From an uncultured Bartonella sp. (lineage in GTDB: Bacteria > Pseudomonadota > Alphaproteobacteria > Rhizobiales > Rhizobiaceae), in assembly GCA_946481695.1 (NCBI GenBank), contig CAMLON010000001.1, forward strand, positions 1-64,000: DNA of 64,000 nucleotides, read 5' to 3'. Both the position numbers and the translations under genes were made by a program. The notes under the pieces were generated by a model that saw only the letters and a list, made by a program, of their open reading frames with translations, did no database searches and had not been told where the DNA came from. Each line of letters opens with the position of its first letter. The first letter of the stretch is position 1. Of this stretch, positions 9,351-18,610 are shown piece after piece.

Positions 9351-10448
9351 TCAAGAAAGGCTGTCACGGTAATCCTTATAGCCGAATTCTCGTTGAAGAC
9401 GAATGGTTCCATCCAATTCTTTTATCGCAATAGCGGGCATATTAAGACCGTTGAACCAGTTTTTTTTCACCATTGTATAACCGGCTGCATCTTCTATTGA
9501 CAAATGATCGCCGATTTTCAGCTTTTCGGGAAAACGGAACGTTCCGAAAATATCACCCGCAAGGCATGATTTGCCACAAATCATAATTTCATGCGCCCCC
9601 TGATTTGGCGAAATTTTTGCTTTTTCACGATAAACGAGAAGGTCAAGCATATGGGCTTCGATCGAACTGTCAACAATCGCGAGATCTTTGCCATTATGCA
9701 TGGTGTCGAGCACGGTAACTTCGAGTGTTGCGCTATTGGTAATAGCCGCTTCTCCCGGTTCAAGATAAACCGTAACGCCATATTTATCCGAAAAACGCTT
9801 GAGCCTGTCGGCAAACGCTTCAAGCGGGTAATCTTTGCCGGTAAAATAGATACCGCCGCCAAGGCTGATCCATTGCACGTGGTGAAAAAGTTGGCCGAAT
9901 TTCTGTTCTATATCGGAAAGCATCCGGTCAAATAACGAAAAGTCGCCATTCTCGCAATTATAATGAATCATGAAACCGTTTACGAGCGGCAAAACCGCTT
10001 CGATCTTTTCATAACTTGTCTCGCCAAGACGACTGAAAGGACGGGCAGGATCGGCAAGGTCGAAGCCGGAACAACTGACCCCCGGATTTAATCGCAAACC
10101 CCTTTCGATATTTTCGGATTTTTTTGCAAATCTGTGAAGCTGGTTGATGGAATTGAATATGATTGTATCGGCATAAGAGATTGCCTCATCAATCTCGTAA
10201 TCGGCCCAAGCGACGGAATAGGCATGGGTTTCTTTACCGAATTCTTCTTTTCCCAAACGCAGTTCATAAAGCGATGACGATGTGGTGCCATCCATATATT
10301 GCGCCATAAAATCGAAAACGCCCCATGTTGCAAAACATTTCAACGCCAAAAGCGATTTTGCACCCGACAAATCACGAAGGCGCGCAATTTTTTCCATATT
10401 GCGCAGCAACTTTGATTTATCGACAAGGTAGTAAGGCGTTTGAAGCAT
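9351..10448 (-). CDS. nspC: Carboxynorspermidine decarboxylase
   Basis: PLP-dependent fold-type III decarboxylase of 365 residues that removes CO2 from carboxyspermidine/carboxynorspermidine, the last step of the alternative polyamine route. The PLP lysine is K37 in LALKCFAT; the glycine-rich phosphate-binding part appears as WISLGGGIYF, and the C-terminal active-site cysteine region as CGKSCLAGD. It is first in a minus-strand cluster with the carboxyspermidine dehydrogenase gene and the TraB/GumN gene. A 20-bp perfect palindrome lies 55 bp upstream of the start and is a candidate operator. Confidence 0.92.
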   Translation of the reverse strand: MLQTPYYLVDKSKLLRNMEKIARLRDLSGAKSLLALKCFATWGVFDFMAQYMDGTTSSSLYELRLGKEEFGKETHAYSVAWADYEIDEAISYADTIIFNSINQLHRFAKKSENIERGLRLNPGVSCSGFDLADPARPFSRLGETSYEKIEAVLPLVNGFMIHYNCENGDFSLFDRMLSDIEQKFGQLFHHVQWISLGGGIYFTGKDYPLEAFADRLKRFSDKYGVTVYLEPGEAAITNSATLEVTVLDTMHNGKDLAIVDSSIEAHMLDLLVYREKAKISPNQGAHEIMICGKSCLAGDIFGTFRFPEKLKIGDHLSIEDAAGYTMVKKNWFNGLNMPAIAIKELDGTIRLQREFGYKDYRDSLS

Positions 10449-10503
10449 TTTTCAATCCTGTAATGGCCGGTTTTGTATGATGGCTTTCAAAGCCTCGAAC
10501 ACA

Positions 10504-10523
10504 TATAGAAACACATTTCTATA
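10504..10523. promoter_or_regulatory. Perfect palindrome between nspC and the BA14K-like gene
   Basis: TATAGAAA and TTTCTATA flank a CACA spacer, giving an eight-base-pair perfect dyad. It lies 55 bp before the nspC start and 101 bp before the divergent BA14K-like start. The form fits a dimeric repressor or activator site, but the regulator is unknown and the function is inferred from symmetry and position only. Confidence 0.45.
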
Positions 10524-10624
10524 AGCGCAAATATGTTCTTCATTAACTATAGCAAAAAAGAGTGCAGTTTTCTCGATTTGATGTCTGCTATAGTCCTCAT
10601 GTGTCGTTCTGGGAAGGATTCTTA

Positions 10625-11083
10625 ATGCCTAAAATCAATAAATCTTTTTGTTTTTTTGTTGGACTGCCATTGGTCGGATTGGTTACAGTTTTTTCCACAT
10701 TGGCGGCCGACTTTGATGGAAACATTGCAGTTGCACAAAACTCCAGAACAACCGAACCTGCAGCCGTAACCAGCCAGAGCCGTGGCGAATTGAACGGTTT
10801 CAAAGGCTATCGTCACCATCGTACCGGTTATAAAAAACATACAGATGGCTGGTGGTATCCGGAAGCAGCATTTGAGCCCGGAGCACATGCCGATAGCAGC
10901 AATGTAAAACTTAAAAAAACGCCACAAAAATCCAAAAAAGAAGATGACAAGCCATGGCTTATCAAAAACCATGTCGATTTTTGCTCGTCAAAATATAAAT
11001 CTTATACAAGTTCCGACAACAGTTACCAGCCTTTTGACGGCCCGCGAAAACAATGTGTATCGCGTTATTACAGCCCGAAATGA
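10625..11083 (+). CDS. BA14K-like secreted protein
   Basis: 152 residues when started at the ATG at 10625, which has a GGAAGGA ribosome site eight bases before it; a longer frame from 10562 lacks such support. The N-terminal hydrophobic stretch (about 8-27) resembles a signal peptide. The C-terminus carries the BA14K signature HVDFCSSKYKSYTSSDNSY...PFDGPRKQC with its two spaced cysteines. BA14K proteins were described as immunoreactive, lectin-like proteins of Brucella and occur widely in Rhizobiales. The middle is lysine-rich. It stands alone between the divergent nspC and the Mrp operon. Confidence 0.82.
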   Translation: MPKINKSFCFFVGLPLVGLVTVFSTLAADFDGNIAVAQNSRTTEPAAVTSQSRGELNGFKGYRHHRTGYKKHTDGWWYPEAAFEPGAHADSSNVKLKKTPQKSKKEDDKPWLIKNHVDFCSSKYKSYTSSDNSYQPFDGPRKQCVSRYYSPK

Positions 11084-11298
11084 AAATCGTCCGGTTGATG
11101 GAAATCGGGCTTTATAAACTCCCCATTCCGGTGAAATGAAGAAATTTAAAAAAAACGACAAATTTTTCCCGATTAAGCTTTTGAAAAGGCTTGCGTTATA
11201 TGCTTGAAACCATCCAATATAAAACTCAGGTGATACCGATTCATTTCCGGTGACCTATATAGAAACGAGGCCCCGAAAAAGAGGATGGTTTATAGATA

Positions 11299-14220
11299 AT
11301 GACAACACGGGAAGCAATCTTGATATTGCTGGTAATACTTCCCTTTGTCGGTAGTGCCATTATCGGTTTTTTTCGTTCTACAGCAAAAAACAATGAAGCA
11401 TGGTTTGTCGGTGCGATTGCGCTTATGGCACTGTTTTGTACCATCATGCTTTATCCGACCATTTCAGCCGACAATGTTATAAGATTGGATATTGTCTGGT
11501 TGCCGCAATGGGGGTTGAATTTCACCTTACGGATGGATGGTTTTTCCTGGTTGTTTTCGGTTCTTATAACGGGTATCGGCCTGCTCGTTGTTGTCTATGC
11601 CCGTTATTATATGAATCCGGCCGACCCCGTGCCGCGGTTTTTTTCATTCCTGCTTGCCTTTATGGGGTCGATGCTCGGAATGGTATTGTCGGGCAACATT
11701 GTTCTCCTCGTTGTCTTCTGGGAACTCACCAGTATTTTCTCGTTTCTTTTGATCGGCTACTGGTATCATAACGCAAGTGCGCGTGACGGCGCACGCATGG
11801 CTCTGACGGTGACAGGGTTTGGCGGCTTTGCGCTTCTTGTCGGGATGTTGATTATCGGTCACATTGTCGGCAGCTATGATCTCGATGTGGTGTTGAAGTC
11901 GGGGGCACTCATCAAGGCAAGTCCGCTTTATATTCCGGCACTTGTCTGTGTGCTTCTCGGAGCATTGACAAAAAGCGCGCAATTTCCGTTCCATTTCTGG
12001 CTTCCTAATGCAATGGCCGCGCCAACGCCGGTTTCTGCCTATCTTCATTCGGCAACAATGGTCAAAGCCGGTGTGTTTCTTATGGTGCGGTTCTGGCCGG
12101 TACTGTCGGGAACAGAAGCATGGTTCTGGATTATCGGGCTTTGCGGTTTGATTACGCTTTTGATTGGTGCCTATTTTGCGATGTTCCAACAAGACCTTAA
12201 AGGTCTGCTTGCCTATTCGACAATCAGCCATCTGGGGTTGATAACCACGCTTTTAAGTCTTGCAAGCCCGCTTGCTTGCGTTGCAGCAATTTTTCATACC
12301 GTCAACCATGCCATCTTCAAGGCATCGTTATTTATGGCTGCGGGCATTATCGACCACGAAACGGGAACCCGCGATATGCGCAAATTATCGGGGCTTTTCC
12401 GCTATATGCCGTTTACCGGAACGCTGGCGCTGGTTGCAAGCGCTGCCATGGCAGGTGTGCCGCTTCTCAACGGCTTCATATCGAAGGAAATGTTTTTTGC
12501 CGAAGCTGTTGAAGTCCATCTGGAATCCTGGCTCGACAAGATTACACCCTATCTTGCAACGCTGGCGGGATTGTTGAGTGTTACCTATTCGGTACGTTTT
12601 ATTCATGGGGTGTTTTTTGGCGGAAAACCGCATGATTTGCCAAAAACTCCACACGAACCACCGCATTTCATGCGTTTTCCTATCGAATTATTGGTGTTTT
12701 TGTGCCTTCTCATCGGTATATTTCCGGAATTTGCTATCGGTGGCATTTTGGGAACAGCCGTCCATTCGGTATTGGGGGCAGAAACGCCACATTATGATCT
12801 CGCTCTCTGGCATGGTTTCAATACGCCGCTTGTCATGAGCCTCATTGCTTTGATAGGCGGGCTCATACTTTATATTCTCACGCGCAAATATCTGAAATCC
12901 TGTGAAGGTGGCCCGCCATTTTTCAGACATTTGAAAGGGCAGCGTATTTTTGAACGCGTATTGGTAACAATATCCTGGAAATGGGCGCGTTCGGCCGAGG
13001 CTTTTCTTTCTACCCGTCGCCTGCAAGTTGAAGTGCGCTGGATTATCCTTGCGCCAATCGTTGCGCTCTTGTTGTTGATTGCCGAAAATCAATGGATTGA
13101 TGCGGGTGCATTGCCGCTTTTTCCGCTTGATCTGCCATTTTTAATTATCTGGTTGATCGGTGGTGTTTGCGCAATATTGGTTGCATGGCAGGCAAAATTC
13201 CACCGCTTCGCTTCGTTGATACTTCTGGGTGTCACGGGGCTTATGACATGTGCCACATTCTTGTGGCTTTCGGCCCCCGATCTTGCCCTGACACAACTGG
13301 TTGTGGAGGTTGTCACAACAGTTCTTCTGCTTTTGGGGCTTAGATGGTTGCCCAAACGCTTGCAGGCTCCCGATCCTATGCCCGACGGTTTTACACCTTG
13401 GTTGAGAAGAGGCCGCGACTTCCTTATCGCTGTCGCAGGCGGGGGCGGGCTTGCCTGGCTCTCCTATTGTGTGATGACGCGCCCGCAGGGCGCAACGATT
13501 TCCGACTTCTTCCTCACCCATTCCTATTCGGATGCCGGTGGGCGCAATGTCGTCAATGTGCTTCTCGTGGATTTCCGTGGCTTTGATACAATGGGCGAAA
13601 TAACGGTACTCGGTATTGTAGCGCTCACCGTTTTTGCCCTTTTGCGGCGTTTCCGTCCGGCGGTTGAAAGTATCGAAGCTCCCACACAACAACGGGTTCA
13701 GTCAGCTTTTGACGAGGCAAGACCCGACCGCGAGGTTGGAGACACAGTTTCCGATTATCTTGTTATTCCACGCATTATCATGCATTGGCTGTTTCCGGTT
13801 ATTATGGCCTTTGCCGTCTATTTGTTCATGCGCGGGCATGATTTGCCGGGTGGCGGTTTTGCCGGCGGTGTCACCATGGCCATCGGATTTATTTTACAAT
13901 ATGTGGCATCGGGAACGCGGTGGGTGGAAAGTCATCTGACAGTTTTACCACTGCGCTGGATCGGTTTCGGTATTCTTCTGGCATTGGTAACCGGTATCGG
14001 TTCGTGGTTTTTCGGCTATCCGTTTCTTACCTCCTATTTTCAATATACGAAGATTCCGTTTATCGGAAAAATGCCGACAGCCAGCGCTATGGCATTCGAC
14101 CTCGGTGTTTTTTCACTGGTGGTCGGTGCAACCGTGCTGATGCTCATCGCAATAGCCCACCAATCAATCCGGCATTATCGTGTTGGTAAACGCACAATCC
14201 GTAAAGAGGAGGAACGCTGA
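11299..14220 (+). CDS. phaAB: Mrp/Pha-type cation/proton antiporter, fused subunit A/B
   Basis: 973-residue polytopic membrane protein. The first part is the MrpA core, homologous to the proton-translocating NuoL subunit, with the conserved WELTSIFSFLLIGYW near 142 and the FPFHFWLPNAMAAPTPVSAYLHSATMVKAG region near 230; a hydrophobic MrpA C-terminal domain follows, and the last 145 residues form an MrpB domain with RGHDLPGGGFAGG. This fusion defines the six-gene group of Mrp operons, which includes the Sinorhizobium Pha systems involved in K+/Na+ and pH homeostasis. First gene of the operon; its TGA overlaps the next ATG by one base. Confidence 0.95.
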   Translation: MTTREAILILLVILPFVGSAIIGFFRSTAKNNEAWFVGAIALMALFCTIMLYPTISADNVIRLDIVWLPQWGLNFTLRMDGFSWLFSVLITGIGLLVVVYARYYMNPADPVPRFFSFLLAFMGSMLGMVLSGNIVLLVVFWELTSIFSFLLIGYWYHNASARDGARMALTVTGFGGFALLVGMLIIGHIVGSYDLDVVLKSGALIKASPLYIPALVCVLLGALTKSAQFPFHFWLPNAMAAPTPVSAYLHSATMVKAGVFLMVRFWPVLSGTEAWFWIIGLCGLITLLIGAYFAMFQQDLKGLLAYSTISHLGLITTLLSLASPLACVAAIFHTVNHAIFKASLFMAAGIIDHETGTRDMRKLSGLFRYMPFTGTLALVASAAMAGVPLLNGFISKEMFFAEAVEVHLESWLDKITPYLATLAGLLSVTYSVRFIHGVFFGGKPHDLPKTPHEPPHFMRFPIELLVFLCLLIGIFPEFAIGGILGTAVHSVLGAETPHYDLALWHGFNTPLVMSLIALIGGLILYILTRKYLKSCEGGPPFFRHLKGQRIFERVLVTISWKWARSAEAFLSTRRLQVEVRWIILAPIVALLLLIAENQWIDAGALPLFPLDLPFLIIWLIGGVCAILVAWQAKFHRFASLILLGVTGLMTCATFLWLSAPDLALTQLVVEVVTTVLLLLGLRWLPKRLQAPDPMPDGFTPWLRRGRDFLIAVAGGGGLAWLSYCVMTRPQGATISDFFLTHSYSDAGGRNVVNVLLVDFRGFDTMGEITVLGIVALTVFALLRRFRPAVESIEAPTQQRVQSAFDEARPDREVGDTVSDYLVIPRIIMHWLFPVIMAFAVYLFMRGHDLPGGGFAGGVTMAIGFILQYVASGTRWVESHLTVLPLRWIGFGILLALVTGIGSWFFGYPFLTSYFQYTKIPFIGKMPTASAMAFDLGVFSLVVGATVLMLIAIAHQSIRHYRVGKRTIRKEEER

Positions 14221-14561
14221 TGGAAATTGTTCTTTCTTTGGGGATTGGTGTGCTTGCCGGTTCAGGAATCTGGCTCCTGTTGCGGCCAAGAACCTATCAG
14301 GTCATTTTGGGGCTTTCGCTTATTTCCTATGCTGTCAATCTGTTTATTTTTTCAATGGCGCGTCCCCGTTCGAATGCAGCACCGATTGTTGACCCCTCCA
14401 ATCCTGTCAATCCGGCAAATTATGCCGATCCGATACCGCAAGCGCTGGTTCTTACAGCCATTGTGATCGGTTTTGCGACAACCGCATTGTTTCTTGTTAT
14501 TCTGCTGGTTTCACGCGGTCTAACCGGTTCGGACCATGTCGATGGAAGGGAAAATAAATGA
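14220..14561 (+). CDS. phaC: Mrp/Pha antiporter subunit C
   Basis: 113-residue membrane subunit related to NuoK. Three hydrophobic segments are seen, with the GLSLISYAVNLFIFSMA helix near 37-53 and the PQALVLTAIVIGFATTAL helix, typical for MrpC. It overlaps the preceding stop by one base and the next gene by four bases (ATGA), so translation of the operon is probably coupled. The whole complex of A/B, C, D, E, F and G is needed for antiport in studied members. Confidence 0.95.
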   Translation: MEIVLSLGIGVLAGSGIWLLLRPRTYQVILGLSLISYAVNLFIFSMARPRSNAAPIVDPSNPVNPANYADPIPQALVLTAIVIGFATTALFLVILLVSRGLTGSDHVDGRENK

Positions 14562-16237
14562 TAGAAAATTTTCTCCAACATCTCGTTATTTTGCCCATCC
14601 TCCTTCCTATTGCGACTGCGGCACTTCTCCTTTTTTATGATGAAAGACGCCGCAAACTCAAATTATGGATAAGCCTTTCGTCGATAGGACTTCTCATTCT
14701 TGTTTCTATCGGATTGATCGAACGGGCTGTCGATGTTTCGCCACATGCGGAGGTTTATAGCCTTGGAAATTGGCAAGCGCCTTTCGGAATTGTTCTGGTG
14801 CTCGACCGGTTAAGTGCGGTCATGGTTTTTCTGGCAAGCATTCTTGCGGCTGCTTCATTGGTGTTTTCGGCTGCCCATTGGCATAAAGCCGGTCCACACT
14901 TCCATTCTCTCATGCAATTCATGATTGCCGGTGTAAACGGGGCTTTCCTGACCGGAGATCTGTTCAATCTGTTTGTGTTCTTTGAAGTTATGTTGACAGC
15001 ATCCTATGGGCTTGCCCTCCACGGTAGCGGGCTGGCGAGGGTGCGTGCTGGTATGCACTATGTGGTGATCAATCTTATTGCTTCCTCGTTTTTTCTGATA
15101 GGCGCAGCTCTCATTTACGGTGTTTGCGGAACATTGAATATGGCCGATCTTGCGTTGAAGCTCCAAACTCTCAAATCGGCCGATCGTATTATTTTCGAGT
15201 CCGGCGCGGCAATTCTCGGAATTGCCTTTCTGGTCAAAGCCGGCATGTGGCCACTCAACTTCTGGCTGACACCGACTTATAGTTCTGCTGCTGCACCAGT
15301 CGGTGCAACATTTGCTATTTTGAGCAAGGTCGGAATTTACGTTGTTTTGCGGCTTACATTACTGGTCTTTGGAACAAATGGTGGAACGTTAACCGGTTTT
15401 GGTAATGACATATTGTTTTATGGCGGGCTCGCAACTTTGATATTCGGTTTTATCGGAGTGCTCGCAAGTCAGGCTCTGGGACGGCTTGCCTCCTATAGCG
15501 TTCTGGTGTCATCGGGAACGCTGCTTGCCGCTATCGGAACCGGCAATGCTTCGCTCACCGCTGGCGCGCTTTTCTATATTGTTTCATCCACTTTGTCGCT
15601 TGCAGCATTTTTCCTGCTCGTCGAACTTGTCGAACGCAGTCAGGATACAGCAGCCAATGTTCTTGCGGTAACAATGGAAGTTTACGGCGAAGACGAGGAA
15701 GATGAAGAGGATGAAGTCGGCACTTATCTTCCGGCAACGCTTGCAATTTTGGGTGCATGTTTCGGAATAACGGCCATTCTCATTATCGGTATGCCGCCAT
15801 TTTCGGGGTTTGTCGCAAAATTCATGATGATTACCGGTGTTTTCAATCCGGACGGGTTGAATGGCGATGGTTACCAACCTAGCGCGCGGGATTGGACTTT
15901 TGTTGCTCTTCTCATTTTTTCCGGTTTTGCCGCACTTATCGCTATGACAAGAACCGGTATCCGCACTTTCTGGGCTTCGATTGAAGGTAAAGTGCCACGC
16001 GTACAAGTGATAGAATTTGCTCCCGTTGCAGGTTTGCTCGGCTTGTGTCTTCTATTGACCATTGCTGCCGGTCCGGTTGCCGATTATATGGGACAGACTG
16101 CCAGAGAATTGCATCATCCGCAAAATTATATCGGCAGTGTTTTGCCACAAAAAACAGTCACAGCAAGCCGGATCTCGTCAGAAGAAATAACGGCGGGGTT
16201 TATTGATAAGGTTGAAGTTGAAAGGGGTATGGAATGA
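14558..16237 (+). CDS. phaD: Mrp/Pha antiporter subunit D, with an acidic insert
   Basis: 559-residue NuoM/N-like membrane subunit. The conserved GDLFNLFVFFEVML segment (about 129-142) and the FLVKAGMWPLNFWLTPTY helix with its functional lysine (about 226) are present. Between two late helices, near residues 375-388, there is a short loop of nearly only aspartate and glutamate (GEDEEDEEDE). Similar acidic loops occur at this place in some MrpD proteins, but this one is dense and could attract cations at the membrane surface; that function is inference. It overlaps phaC and phaE by four bases each. Confidence 0.94.
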   Translation: MIENFLQHLVILPILLPIATAALLLFYDERRRKLKLWISLSSIGLLILVSIGLIERAVDVSPHAEVYSLGNWQAPFGIVLVLDRLSAVMVFLASILAAASLVFSAAHWHKAGPHFHSLMQFMIAGVNGAFLTGDLFNLFVFFEVMLTASYGLALHGSGLARVRAGMHYVVINLIASSFFLIGAALIYGVCGTLNMADLALKLQTLKSADRIIFESGAAILGIAFLVKAGMWPLNFWLTPTYSSAAAPVGATFAILSKVGIYVVLRLTLLVFGTNGGTLTGFGNDILFYGGLATLIFGFIGVLASQALGRLASYSVLVSSGTLLAAIGTGNASLTAGALFYIVSSTLSLAAFFLLVELVERSQDTAANVLAVTMEVYGEDEEDEEDEVGTYLPATLAILGACFGITAILIIGMPPFSGFVAKFMMITGVFNPDGLNGDGYQPSARDWTFVALLIFSGFAALIAMTRTGIRTFWASIEGKVPRVQVIEFAPVAGLLGLCLLLTIAAGPVADYMGQTARELHHPQNYIGSVLPQKTVTASRISSEEITAGFIDKVEVERGME

Positions 16238-16725
16238 CCCGCATAATCCCCTATCCTTTGTTGACCTTGTCGCTTCTTCTCATGTGGATGATTTTGAACG
16301 GCTTTACCTTGGGGCAGGGCGTCATCGGTATTGTCGTTGGCATTGCGGGCGGGTTTTTAATTCGGCTTTTAAAACCGCAGAAGGTGCACATCCATAATTG
16401 GAGTTCTGTTATAAAGCTGTTTTTCCGTGTTACGCTGGATATTGTGAAATCGAATTATGATGTTGCCCTCTATGTGCTTTTTAACGGAACAAAACGGAAA
16501 AAATCAGGCTTTATAACGGTTCCGCTGGCACTCAAAAATCGCACAGGACTGGCTGTTTTATCCTGTATTATGACGGCAACGCCGGGGACTGCCTGGATAG
16601 CCTATCACAGCAAGGAAAGCAGTCTTCTTGTCCATATTCTCGATTTTGATATGGATGATGAAAATTATTGGAGAGATTTCATTAAAAACCGTTATGAAAG
16701 TCTGCTTCTGGAGATATTCCAATGA
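16234..16725 (+). CDS. phaE: Mrp/Pha antiporter subunit E
   Basis: 163 residues. The N-terminal half has two to three hydrophobic segments; the C-terminal half is a cytoplasmic domain with SCIMTATPGTAWIAYHSKESSLLVHILD, the family hallmark (TPGT). MrpE is less hydrophobic than the other subunits and in known systems affects activity more than assembly. It overlaps phaD and phaF by four bases. Confidence 0.93.
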   Translation: MTRIIPYPLLTLSLLLMWMILNGFTLGQGVIGIVVGIAGGFLIRLLKPQKVHIHNWSSVIKLFFRVTLDIVKSNYDVALYVLFNGTKRKKSGFITVPLALKNRTGLAVLSCIMTATPGTAWIAYHSKESSLLVHILDFDMDDENYWRDFIKNRYESLLLEIFQ

Positions 16726-17003
16726 GTATTGTTATTCTTTATTGGGGCATCAATATTTCGCAACTGTTTCTGGGATTAGCAATGATATTGTCGTTCATAC
16801 GGCTTGCACGCGGTCCCCGTGCACAGGACAGAATTTTGGGGCTTGATGCACTCTACACAGCGACATTGATGTTATTTGTCACCTTCGGCATGCGTACCGG
16901 CACGACAATCTATTTCGATTCCGCATTGGTTATCGGCCTTTTGGGATTTGTTTCAAGTTCGGCTTTGGCGAAATTTCTGATGCGCGGGGAAGTGATCGAA
17001 TGA
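16722..17003 (+). CDS. phaF: Mrp/Pha antiporter subunit F
   Basis: 93-residue membrane subunit with three hydrophobic segments. The loop RLARGPRAQDRILGLDAL after the first segment is the characteristic MrpF sequence, with the conserved GP..DR..ALD pattern. It overlaps phaE and phaG by four bases. Confidence 0.93.
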   Translation: MSIVILYWGINISQLFLGLAMILSFIRLARGPRAQDRILGLDALYTATLMLFVTFGMRTGTTIYFDSALVIGLLGFVSSSALAKFLMRGEVIE

Positions 17004-17416
17004 TTGAAGACTTTCCTCTTTGGCTTTCTATTGTCATTGTGTTTTTCCTGCTTTTAGGCTCAGGGCTGACATTGATCGGCGCCATCGGTCTTAATCGTGC
17101 AAAAAGCTTTTATGAACGTTTACACATGCCAACGCTTGGAACAAGCTGGGGTGTCAGTGGCATTATCATTGCCTCGATCATCTATTCAACGGTAAGCGGT
17201 CACAAACTCATTTCCCATTCTATATTGCTTGCCATATTTATTATCGTAACAACACCTGTCACACTCATGTTGTTATCGCGGGCAGCTATGCAGCGCGATC
17301 AATCCTCCAATTCAACCGAATTGCCGGAGAAAATGCGCTATCAAAAGATCGACGATAGTTTGCCGACGCCGCAAGAGCTTCTTGAAAAAACGCCGAGCCT
17401 TGATGATTTCAAGTAA
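17000..17416 (+). CDS. phaG: Mrp/Pha antiporter subunit G
   Basis: 138 residues with three hydrophobic segments and the conserved GAIGLNRAKSFYERLHMPT loop, then a hydrophilic tail of about 35 residues. Last gene of the antiporter operon. It is convergent with tyrC; no clear plus-strand terminator was found in the 245 bp that follow. Confidence 0.93.
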   Translation: MIEDFPLWLSIVIVFFLLLGSGLTLIGAIGLNRAKSFYERLHMPTLGTSWGVSGIIIASIIYSTVSGHKLISHSILLAIFIIVTTPVTLMLLSRAAMQRDQSSNSTELPEKMRYQKIDDSLPTPQELLEKTPSLDDFK

Positions 17417-17505
17417 ATTGTGAAACGTGCAGTCATATATTGTTCGGGCAAATGCCGAAGCAATTATCCCGCATGATTGATAATGTGACTACCTGATTGT
17501 GGCTT

Positions 17506-17557
17506 AAAAAAAACCGGCGAATGTTTTGCGCCACATGCCCTTCAATTCTATCGCCGG
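17506..17557 (-). terminator. Terminator after tyrC (minus strand)
   Basis: Inverted repeat CCGGCGA / TCGCCGG (17514-17520 and 17551-17557) with a 30-base loop. Read on the minus strand it is followed directly by a run of eight T (plus-strand A run 17506-17513). It would end the hisC-tyrC transcript. The loop is longer than usual, so strength is uncertain. Confidence 0.6.
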
Positions 17558-17661
17558 AAAAGCCGCAATCCTATATCCGGACAATAGAAAATCGAATTAT
17601 GGAAAAGAATGCAAAGAAGCGCATCTGGTTCTGTTCAAATGCGCTCCCTTTTCAAAATGGG

Positions 17662-18606
17662 TTATTTTTTCAGATCTTCGGGGTGTTTGCGGGCAACCTG
17701 ACGACCAAAATCGGGTGCATCGACTTCCTGCCCCGCATCAATAATGCCGCGTCTTACGGCACGTGTGCGCGTGAAAAGATCAAACAAAGCCTGCCCATCC
17801 CCCCAGCGGATTGCGCGCTGGAGCGAAGCAAGGTCTTCACTGAAACGTCCGAGCATTTCAATGATAGCGTCTTTATTGTTCAGGCAGATGTCGCGCCACA
17901 TTGTCGGGTCGGAAGAGGCAAGACGGGTAAAATCGCGAAAACCGGAAGCCGAATAGGCAATAACTTCGGAATTGGTTACTTTTTCAAGGTCGCTTGCCGT
18001 GCCGACAATGTTATAGGCAATAAGATGTGGCAGATGCGATGTGATTGCCAGAACCAGATCGTGATGTTCGGGGTCCATTCTGTCAACTTTTGCACCACAG
18101 GCTTCCCAGAATTCGGTCAATTTGGCGATTGCTTTTTCATCCGTATCGGGAAGCGGTGTCAAAATGCACCAGCGATTGATGAAAAGGTCGGCAAAACCGG
18201 CATCGGGACCGGAAAATTCTGTACCGGCAATAGGGTGACCGGGGATAAAAATAACATTATCTGGCAGTTCCGGTTTCATCTGGCGAATAACCGAAGCTTT
18301 GGTAGAACCGACATCGGTAACAATGGCACCGGGTTTTAGATGTGGTGCAATTTCTTTTGCAACCTGACCGGATGAACCGACCGGAACCGAAACAATAACG
18401 AGATCGGCATCTTCAACCGCTTTGCCATTGTCGGTTGTATAGCTGTCACCGAGTTTAAGTTCGCGTGCCCGTTCAAGTGTCGTTCCTGTGCGGGTGGAAA
18501 TGGCAATATGATCGGCCAACTTTTTTTGTCGGATGACACGGGCAAGAGAAGAGCCGATAAGACCGATACCGATAAGGGCGATTTTTTTAAATTTTACTTC
18601 AGACAT
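17662..18606 (-). CDS. tyrC: Prephenate/arogenate dehydrogenase (cyclohexadienyl dehydrogenase)
   Basis: 314 residues, the compact TyrC form without an attached chorismate mutase. It performs the NAD(P)-dependent oxidative decarboxylation of prephenate or arogenate in tyrosine synthesis. The Rossmann motif is ALIGIGLIGSSLA (about 9-21); later the conserved HPIAGTEFSGPDAG near 112-125 and SHLPHLIAYNIVG match the family. The gene lies four bases after hisC and is cotranscribed with it, a conserved Rhizobiales arrangement where the aminotransferase can also serve aromatic amino acids. Confidence 0.94.
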   Translation of the reverse strand: MSEVKFKKIALIGIGLIGSSLARVIRQKKLADHIAISTRTGTTLERARELKLGDSYTTDNGKAVEDADLVIVSVPVGSSGQVAKEIAPHLKPGAIVTDVGSTKASVIRQMKPELPDNVIFIPGHPIAGTEFSGPDAGFADLFINRWCILTPLPDTDEKAIAKLTEFWEACGAKVDRMDPEHHDLVLAITSHLPHLIAYNIVGTASDLEKVTNSEVIAYSASGFRDFTRLASSDPTMWRDICLNNKDAIIEMLGRFSEDLASLQRAIRWGDGQALFDLFTRTRAVRRGIIDAGQEVDAPDFGRQVARKHPEDLKK

Positions 18607-18610
18607 TTTT

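Noticed and set aside
17497..18339. 280-codon plus-strand frame over tyrC
   Set aside because: Complementary to the well-supported tyrC and cysteine-rich without pattern; shadow frame.
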